Source: Pithys albifrons albifrons
Lineage: Eukaryota; Chordata; Aves; Passeriformes; Thamnophilidae
DNA: 64,000 nt
Assembly (NCBI RefSeq): GCF_047495875.1
Contig: NC_092463.1
Span: forward strand, 26,479,224-26,543,223
Direction: 5' to 3'
This document shows, in pieces, positions 55,701 through 64,000 of the stretch. The position numbers and the translations under genes are program-made. Positions within the stretch are counted from its first letter, which is position 1; every line of letters begins with the position of its first letter. The notes beneath the pieces are model-generated. The model was not told the origin of the DNA. It made no database searches and saw nothing but the letters and a program-made list of their open reading frames with translations.

Positions 55701-57639
55701 AAAGCAAACTCTATCAGTTGACATTAAATAGTTTTTCAATGCTTATTCTATCCTGTCTTCAAAGATGAAGAATTAAAATAAGAGGGGGAAGAGAACACAA
55801 AAGGTATGGTGAACATTTTGTTTAGTTATCTTAGAGTTTGTTTTGCTGTTTAAAGAATTAATCAGCTGCTCCCAGCCCAGGGGGAGGATTCTCGAGGCAG
55901 AGAGCCACTGCAGAGCAGGCCATGCCTTTTGTTTCTTTGCCTGTGTTTTGGGAGTCAGAGTTCAGAAGCAGGGAAGTGTACACTGTCTCAGTAGGTCTAT
56001 GACTGGCAGAACTGTTTCTGGAAAAGTGAAAATAGTTATGGCTGGGGCAGTTAAGCTGGCTCTAGACCTGTTTTGAACTACTGGAGCAGAGCCAAGGACC
56101 TGGCTCAACTGATAGATTTTGTTTTCAAGTTGCATAAGCACAAGTAACCTGCAAGACTTGATTTTTTTTTGTTACAGTGGTTAAGTTCAGATAGGATTAT
56201 TTAAATAGCAACTACAATAGAACTCCTACAAGCACTTTTCATTTTACTTTATTCACCCTCCCCAGTGCTGCATCCTTGCTTGTTGGCCTTTGGTTTCTGA
56301 TCTTACAGCTGCTCAAGTGTTTTGACATACTGAGCACTGCTGAATCTTAATACTTCTGCCCACATTCCTTCAGAAAAATTGCAGATCTTACTCATTCATA
56401 TTATTTCTACTAGGAAAAAATAATTATCTTTCATAATAACAGAGTAATTTTAGTGAGATTGTACTTACATGGGTAGCATTCCCTCCTTCTGGATACTTTT
56501 TCATCTTACTGTGCATTCTACATTTAATTTCATTAGAAGTTCAAACACAGTTCCTCTCACAGACCTTTTGCAAAGGCTTTGGAACATACTCCTATAGGGG
56601 GAAATAACTACCTTTTTGATTGTCAAAGGAATTAATTAATATATTACATTTAAGTGTAGAAGGAAAGAGCATATAAGTCAGCTGATAGAGATGGATTTTT
56701 ATCTTTACTACTAATATAAGAGGAAAGCATACTATGTCACATATTTCAGATACTTCAAGGCAATTCTCCCTTTGGGGGGACAAGCATATACTTACACCAG
56801 TCATCGATACAGAATTAAGCAGAGTTCCTACACAGGCAAAATCCAGACAGAAGGAAATATCACTGGACACACAAAGCTTGTGCTGGCTCATCTAGATCCC
56901 TTTTTACTCTTACTTAACTAAATACCTTTAAAACTCTGTGTTAATGTGCTAATGTAATGTTTACACCTTGTTTCTCAGTGCGTCCACCTGACAGTTCACA
57001 GAACAGCAGCTAAATTGATGCCAAAATAACTCCAGTTAAACTAGTTCATGGTCTGGTCTGCATGCAAAGCTCATGATACGTCTAAGAGTAGGATTTAGGA
57101 TTAGACTGTGTTAAAAAAAACCTCAGGAAAATTTCCTCCTGCATTCCTTAAGACTGTGAAACCATAACAATTTACAGGAGCTTTTATTCTTCCCTAAATC
57201 CTTATGAATTGATAGTTTACAAAATAAAGGGACCGAAGGGACAGACTTAATTTTAGAACAAAGAGTGATCACATGCACAAGGTCTATACACCATGGAAAA
57301 ATGAATCACTAGTAGATTCATTCTGGTTTAACTGAAGAAACAAAGTCCAAATTATTCCCAGGAGCATTTTGTTGTTTGACCCCCCACTGGAACTGATTAC
57401 ATTTTACGACTCTCAGTAGAAGGACCTCTAATTTCCGCGAGGTTTTATGTACACCACGCACCGGTGCTGTACGCGATCCGCCTGGTGTGGGAGGCACAGC
57501 ACAGCCTGCAGTGCCGAACCCAGTGCTCTTTCTTTCACTGTCGACTAAAGGGGTGGCCAAACCCAGTGCCATAAACCACACGCTTCAAGGCTTTGACACG
57601 GCTTGGAGCCAAGAGACACCTCTAATTTTGTTGAAGGCC

Positions 57640-58170
57640 TAAAAGGCAGGGAGGGCGTGGGCTTCCTTCCAGCCTGGGTGACCTGCCCCCGGTGCTGGGG
57701 CGGTGCTGGGGCCGGGGTCGGTGTCAGCCCCGGCGCTGCCCCGGCTGCCGACCCGTCGGGCACGGGGAGGAGGCTGAGGTGATGGGCTTACCGCGGCAGC
57801 CCCTGCACCGGCCCTGCCTCCTCGGGCAGCGCCGCTTCCAGCGCCTGAGCTCCCCCTGGAACACAAGTCAGGCGAGCTGCGAGGGCTCTGCCTCCATCGC
57901 CCGCTCAGCCCCTCTGGTTAAGCTTTAACCAGTCGCTTTAGCCACGGGTGAGAGGGGGGAAGCGCCGCCGTCACGAGGCCACCCCAGTGCGCGGCGGTGA
58001 CGGACTTGTTCCGCACGGCTGTCGGGCCCACGGGAGAGACCCCGCACGGCTGTCCGGGCCCACGGGAGATCCTGCCCGGCTGTCGGGCCCGCGGCAGACC
58101 CCGCCCTTCCCCGCGGCGTTGCGGGCCGACTCCCCGGTGCCCACACCTGCGTGCAGTGCCCGCCTCTAGT
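57640..58170. promoter_or_regulatory. CpG island, gene unknown
   Basis: A 0.5 kb GC- and CpG-dense block in AT-rich surroundings, 24 kb from the nearest recognised gene. It has the character of a promoter island. Candidate donors on the plus strand include CACGG/gtgaga at about 57946, so a noncoding first exon of a rightward gene is possible. In human, BAZ1A lies next to SRP54 in divergent orientation, so its first exon is one candidate, but no BAZ1A coding exon is visible before 64 kb. Open frames in the island look like GC-driven artefacts. Confidence 0.6.
58013..58102 (+). repeat. ~30-bp GC-rich minisatellite, three imperfect copies
   Basis: Three copies of 31, 30 and 29 bp start at 58013, 58044 and 58074. 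The first begins GCACGGCTGTCGGGCCCACG. The copies differ by small changes. The array lies inside the CpG island. Confidence 0.9.
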
Positions 58171-61100
58171 GCTCTGGGTGGTGGATGGATGTTGCCATCC
58201 CGCACGGACATAGAATCTGCTCATGGTTTAGACACAAAATGTGTAGTTCCCAAAAGCGAGGAGTTTTTCCCAGATCCCACAGTTGGTGCGAAACTCCATG
58301 CAGATCCCACTGACAGGCCTCCCTCCGGAGCGGGTGTCCATCGTGTGTGGCAGTGTCAGCCTAAGACGCAGGTATAAATTCACAGCAGTGAATAAACTCC
58401 CGTGGCAGCACTTCCTCCTTCACAGAGCCGGGCTGAGCTGCGCCAGGCCAAGGAGCGCTGCTTCTATTGGCTTCTGCTGAGCCCTTTGGAAAGTACCCAC
58501 TTTGTGTAACCAGTTTTATGTGAGCCTGAGGAAGGATTCGTGTTGGCCTCAGAGGTGGGCTGTAGCCACAGGCTGTTGTGGAACTCATCGAGAATCCAAC
58601 CATCAAGCACAGACCCAAGCTGTGTTTCCTGGCATACCTTTGCCTTTTCTCTTCCTGATTTTTCGACAAATTGTCCTCCTGCCAGGAGATTCCTTAAGAC
58701 TGTGTGAAAGAAGTACTATTGGGGGAGGAGGGGGAAGTGTTTTATTTCAACTTGTGTCAGCTGTTAAACATTTTTATTCAAGCATGTGTGAGTGCAATAC
58801 ACACAAGTATTAGATAATGCTGAGGTGGTAACCCCTTTTGCTGCTAAACTCTCAGTTGCACAATAGGCAAGAAATGGAGAATTGAGGTCATGTGTATGCC
58901 TTGCATGGTTAAAAACCTATCTATGAAGCAGGAAATTCTCTCACTGAACTTCAGTTTTGTCAAAAAGGCACAACATACACACTCACAAATACCAGAAAAC
59001 AAAAATCAAATCAAAGCAGTTCAGGGCAGTGATGGGAAGGCAGGGGCATTTTTAAACCTGATGTGACCTTTTCAACTTTTCTTCTTGGTACTGACTTTAG
59101 TAGGGGTACTTACCAAGATAAGGCATAAAGGAAATTGCTTGCACACTTTCTCCGTGTTCTCATTATCAGCTGCATTTCTTTCACTGGACCTCAGATGAGT
59201 CAGTGGTACTGAGCCTGACTGAAAGCCTTTTTAAGGGAGGGGTCTTACTCTTTGCATCCAATAGAGATTAGGCAGAGCTGTAGGTGACCCTTTTTTTCCC
59301 TAATGGAGGGTTGTAGTTGAAAGTAACTGATTTCTGGGGGGACAACATAGTGACTGGTGTGCTGGTTTAAGTGTTTCTGTCTCTGTAAATGTGGGATTAG
59401 ATGAAGTTTTTTAAGACGTTCTGTAATTATGGTAACAAGGATGCAAACTTCTAAAATGCATTTCAGGCTGAGATATGCATGCCAATTCAACCTTAAACAT
59501 GGGTACATATAGAGATGCATAACAATACACCGAATCACTACAAAGTGTTCCTACAGCACAATAAAATATGTGGATATATGCATTTTTGCAGCTTTATGTC
59601 CACACCATGGTCTATAACTTCCATGTGTTAAGTCAGTCTTAGGGTTGTAAACTTTGGTTTTGCTTTTTGTCTATGAACTTCTTGGATGACTGGAAATTAC
59701 AGCTGAAACAATTGTTGGTTCTTAGTTCTCAAGTTACTGAAACTTTCACAATTTCATTCTATCAATTGTTGCACTAAATTAGTACTGCTAACTAAAAGGT
59801 TCACATTTTCTTTCTTGCTATGAATGCTTAGTAACTGTATGGTAACAATCCTAATATCCTGCCAGCTGTCCTAAGTCTTCCAAAGCCAGCAAGACTGGAT
59901 TTACCACCTTTCGAGGTTTTTTTTTCCCTTTAGTTCTGCTCTACATCTGTGCTTTATATAAACCAAACACACATTTATGAGTGCCTGAGTTCTAAGAAAT
60001 GTAGGAATTTCGTCAGTATCTTACTTTCTTTTGGGTATGAGGCCGCAACATGGGCATTATGGACAGCAATGTCTGCATAAAAATGGCTGTCCCTGGATCT
60101 GTGGGAGAGGGGAGAATGATCATGTGGGCTTGTGCCTCAGGAGCTCTCATTTTGGAGGATTTCCCTTGAGTATAGAATTCCTCTAAGGATTATATTTGGT
60201 GGCTGTGATGTTGGCTCCCCTTCAGCTGTAGGACTCAGCACCCCAGGCTTGGATCACTCTGCCAGCACCTTGTTAACACAGTTATGGAAAAGCAGTGTCC
60301 TGCAAAAGCATGAAATCAAAACTGCAGCTCACTTTGTACCCAGAGAAAGTTACTGCTTTACTCCAGCCCTCATCTACCTTGACTGAGTGGTGGCCAGGGT
60401 CTAAGTATGTGCAGAAGTATCATGGTGGGGCTGTTCTACCTGCACACACCATGACTCATCCATGTGTTGTCCAGTGGGGACACAGCCAGAGTCCCTGTCA
60501 AGCTAGCTGCTGTCTTATTCCAACTCTGCTCTTATTTGGCATCTACAATCAAAAGGGTGCCTAATCTCTTTGCCTTATCTCTTAAAGCTTTCTATGAGAG
60601 ATGAGTATCAGGACAGAAGAAAATAAGATGGAGGCCAAAGGAGTCTCATTAAATGGGTGAGTAAATCAGAATACTAGTCACAATTGTGTCATCACATTTG
60701 TCAAATGAACGACTCAGAAAATCCAGCACGGTCTGTATTTGAGCAGATGTATGTGCTTCAGATTGACTCGTCACTGTAATCTTTGAGTAAATGATCCATG
60801 TCAGCTGCTGGGCCAGCTTCTCTTCATGTGCCCCTCAACAGAAATTTCACTGTGCATGGGATCATTTCAATATACAAGAAGGTTTGTTTAATCTCAGTAT
60901 TAGTGAAAAAAAAAAAAGTTGGGACTGTATAGTCATATAACACAATCATAAAGTAACATGCTTGAAATTGTTTGTTCTAATTATCAACTGGACAGAGAGG
61001 TGTTCAATCTAAGAAATTCAAATAAGATGAATGCAAATATAGTTAGGTTAATATTATGCAGTTTGAGAGGTCTCAACCTTAAATTTAACCGCATAAAGAA

Positions 61101-61228
61101 TACCTTAATTATCCAGATCCAGGTTTCAAGCAGGCTGATGCAGGATATTTAAATCTATTGTAAAATGCCATATATTGCTCCAGTAATGACAACGTGTATA
61201 TGTAACAAAAAATAGCAAATCCACCCAT

Positions 61229-61254
61229 CATTCATTCATTCATTCATTCATTCA
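61229..61254 (+). repeat. (ATTC)n microsatellite
   Basis: About six perfect ATTC units (CATTCATTCATTCATTCATT and on). A further CATTCATTC lies about 20 bp downstream. Confidence 0.97.
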
Positions 61255-63905
61255 AAATCCTTCATCAGACATCATTCATTCTAAATATTGGTCAGCAATG
61301 AAAAATTCAGCGTATTTTAGTGTCAGAAAATTACAGTTATGTCAATACTCTATATACTGTGCACTACAACTATGAGGAAGAAAATGCAGTACCAATTCTC
61401 TCAGAGTTTAAGCTGGTTTCAGAGACACTATTAGGAAATGAACAGTGGTTTCACAACATCATTTTATCATTTTGTAACCAGGTTAGAGGCCAATCACACA
61501 TGGTCTTTGCTACAAAGTAGATAAGGTCAGAGTTCCTCCTCACTAGTGTATAAGGTTATCAGCTTAAATACCTTTAATATTATTTTCTGAGAGGGAAAAA
61601 GTAGGATATGATTAAACTTTAAAGGAATATATCTCTTAATTTCTGGAGTTGAACAGAAATCAAACATGTAATATCCATTAAAAGCAGTGAGAACTGTATG
61701 TCTAAATCCTATTAAACTCTGAAAAAAAATGGAGAAGATGGAATACCTTTCCGTAGAGTAACTCCCTTGTTATGGCAAACATCTCCGTATTTCCTGAGGG
61801 CTTTGTTGAGGGATGGGCCCTGCTGTATTGGGTGTTCTTTAACCTCAGCAAGAACCCAAGCAGACTCTGGCCATGGCTTACTGCCCTCTGTGATAGCAGC
61901 AGACCCAACCATTACACCTGCATTTGCTCCTCTGGAATGTCTGGGTTAAGACTTTTAAAAAACTGTCTAAAAATGTGACCGTATCAAAAATTCACTGACC
62001 ACAGGGATCGATTCTTTACCTTTATTTGTGACTCATGAAAGCAACAAGTGGTGATCACAGCAGCAGCAGAATAAGGAACATCCTATCCTTTAAAAGCTTG
62101 TTGAAGTACAAGTGCACTAGAGTGAAAAAAGATGAAATGCTTGTGAAAAATTATCTGTGTATCTCTTCTGTGGTTTTTTTTGACTGAAGTATGTTATTTA
62201 TAAGTGAGTGTGTTATGAAACACTGAACATAGCACTTTACAGCCAGTAAAAGACAATAGACAAATGTTACTGTTACCCACAGCTGGAGCAGATTGATAAA
62301 ACCAGCACAGTGTCTTTGCTCACATAGTTTAAAGTCTAAATAAAGATACATGATCAGAAGAATAAATTGAAGCAAAGTGACAGCGAAAGGGCAAAAGGAG
62401 AAAAAAAAAGCTGTATTGGTAAGTTATAAAAGGCATAATTGGATAAATATTTTGCTGGGTGCCCTGAGCTTTAAAAAAGAGATCTGTGGTTTGAGAAATG
62501 CATTAGAGAAAGGAAGGATTGTCCAGTGTTTGGAAAGAAAAAGGATGATACTATTCCCCCAAAATCTACTCAGTACATTAAAATGAGTCAATGCTCACAT
62601 ATATGTTATATTTCTGCTTTTTCATATGCTCCAGTCAACTGGAAAAAAGTTAAAGATTATTGATATCATGTCATTTGACAGAATAACTCACTAGCAATCT
62701 ATCATTTCCACATTTCCACATTTATGTTTTCAACCATATGTTTTTTAGAAAAATTAGAATAGAGAACCTAACATGCCATTCAAGATCCATGGATGTTATT
62801 TATCAAAAAATCCAATTAATTTTTTTTCTCTAATTTCACTCAAACCCTGAGAGAACAAAGTGGCAAGTTTGGAGAAAAAATAAAAAGAACAAAAAAGCAA
62901 GAGAGCAAGTGGCAAAACACACTTTACAGAAAATACTCTCCCAGTTGCATAATAATACAGGTAAAACTGAGTAAAACTTTTGCTTTTGCACTGTCCTAAT
63001 TATAGGATTTTGATAAACATTAGTTATTCCAATATAATTTAAAGTGTGAATTTAAAGTGACAATGCTCTAGTACATTATTGCATGTGCTCTACTTGTTCG
63101 GGAACAATAGTCACATGTGGAATTATTTGGTAACGGATATAGTTGATTAGATATTTTGGAATATCTGAATAGGTATTTTGGAGCATCTTTCTGTAAAGCA
63201 GTTCTTGGTGGTTTAAAGACAGGAAGAAATAGGATAAAGAAGCAATCTCTTATACTGGAGTGAGCCAAGGAAAAGACAAAATTTTCAAATTGTGAGGAGC
63301 TTTGAAGGTACAGCCAGGAGGGGGCTGCCCCAAGCCTAAGTGTTTATAAGATTTTATGTTCCCAATACAAGTATTTTTAAAGTTCTGTGAATGAGAACTG
63401 CAATTTCTCTGTCTAGGAAACTACATTTAGTATGGATGTTAGTGTGTAAGTCAACTTTTAAAAAGAAAGCAGCTTCATTTTTGCTGCTTTGTGGCAAAAT
63501 CCACACCAACAACCCCGCTCAATGCCACCAATAATCCTATTCTTGCAGGTTGAATCAAAACTCTATGTTCAGTGATGTGTTAAAAAGTCCCAAATTATTG
63601 CAAAAATTAAACAGAGTGTTAATACAACAAATATTCCCATGGAAAGAAAGTAAGCTTTTTCTGGTGTCTCAGAATTAATTTACATTGATTTCTCAATGCC
63701 CACTTAGTAGACATTAGCTGATCATAAAAACTTGTTCTAGGTCCTGCTGACCTTATTGGGAGCAGAATCACAGCCTGGATTTGTGGATTTCAAAGAACAA
63801 AGGTGAAAAATAAATGAACTGCTCCTCTGTATCCTAAGAACATGAAAATACAGTGCAACCCTACAACTCAGTGAGGATCTGTTCCCTGGAAAATCACCGA
63901 GGGCA

Positions 63906-63991
63906 TAATGAGGGGGGAAGAACAAGAGGAGGAGGAAAAGGTGAGAAGAAAAGAGAAAGAGGGCAAGAGAGAGCCAAGAGGAAAAGGGAAT
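63906..63991 (+). repeat. polypurine tract
   Basis: About 85 bp of almost only A and G (GAGGGGGGAAGAACAAGAGG, then further GA-rich sequence), with a few pyrimidine breaks, close to the window end. Confidence 0.9.
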
Positions 63992-64000
63992 TTGCTTTTG

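Larger units (their letters stand above)
42889..57639. other. intergenic region, no gene recognised
   Basis: About 14.7 kb between the CR1 scrap at 42.84 kb and the second CpG island. It contains the CR1 fragment at 44.91 kb, an A/C-rich run at about 45058-45110, a CA/TA run at about 46270-46295, two ancient palindromic repeats at 47.7-48.3 kb and a GAAT repeat at 49.7 kb. No exon of any recognised protein was found on either strand. Confidence 0.7.
58171..64000. other. intergenic or intronic region, no gene recognised
   Basis: 5.8 kb of mostly AT-rich sequence to the right of the second CpG island. It contains the ATTC repeat at 61.23 kb and ends in a purine-rich tract. No coding exon with recognisable similarity is seen. 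If the island drives a rightward gene, this could be its first intron. Confidence 0.65.

Noticed and set aside
57545..58377. Coding exons in the second CpG island
   Set aside because: Several overlapping frames on both strands of similar length and low complexity. None matches a known protein or has consistent splice sites and frame.
58171..64000. BAZ1A coding exons expected by synteny
   Set aside because: I looked for the expected N-terminal coding exon on the plus strand and found nothing convincing. If the gene starts here, only noncoding sequence is in the window.

Overview
This 64 kb window is vertebrate nuclear DNA and almost certainly from a bird. It has CR1 LINE copies of the avian type, with 3' ends of the ATTCTATG-like kind, small exons in long AT-rich introns, and CpG islands at promoters. 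The gene content matches a conserved amniote neighbourhood around SRP54.

Layout. From 1 to about 10.5 kb the minus strand carries the 5' half of SRP54 (signal recognition particle 54 kDa GTPase). Six coding exons can be read, covering residues 1 to about 161; the rest lies beyond the left edge. A CpG island (about 10.08-11.38 kb) is the shared promoter of SRP54 and of a plus-strand gene at 10,885-33,471. Nine exons of that gene join in frame to a 309-residue class I S-adenosylmethionine methyltransferase-like protein that I cannot name. One exon is a 24-nt microexon. From 33.6 to 64 kb no coding exon can be supported. That stretch holds small CR1 fragments, two ancient palindromic repeats near 47.7-48.3 kb, simple repeats, and a second CpG island at about 57.64-58.17 kb whose transcript is not identifiable here.

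Mobile DNA. A 2.5 kb CR1 copy lies in an SRP54 intron on the plus strand. A closely related 1.2-1.3 kb copy lies in a methyltransferase intron on the minus strand. Both continue past the usual CR1 3' end into the same ~36 bp, which suggests a shared source element with an extended tail. Other CR1 pieces lie at about 14.93, 20.48, 29.16, 31.78, 42.84 and 44.91 kb.

Most noteworthy: the unnamed methyltransferase gene, head-to-head with SRP54, with a skippable microexon, an altered SAM-binding glycine loop, an out-of-frame upstream ATG, and a 35-bp G-rich minisatellite just inside its first intron. All calls come from reading the sequence; no database search was run.
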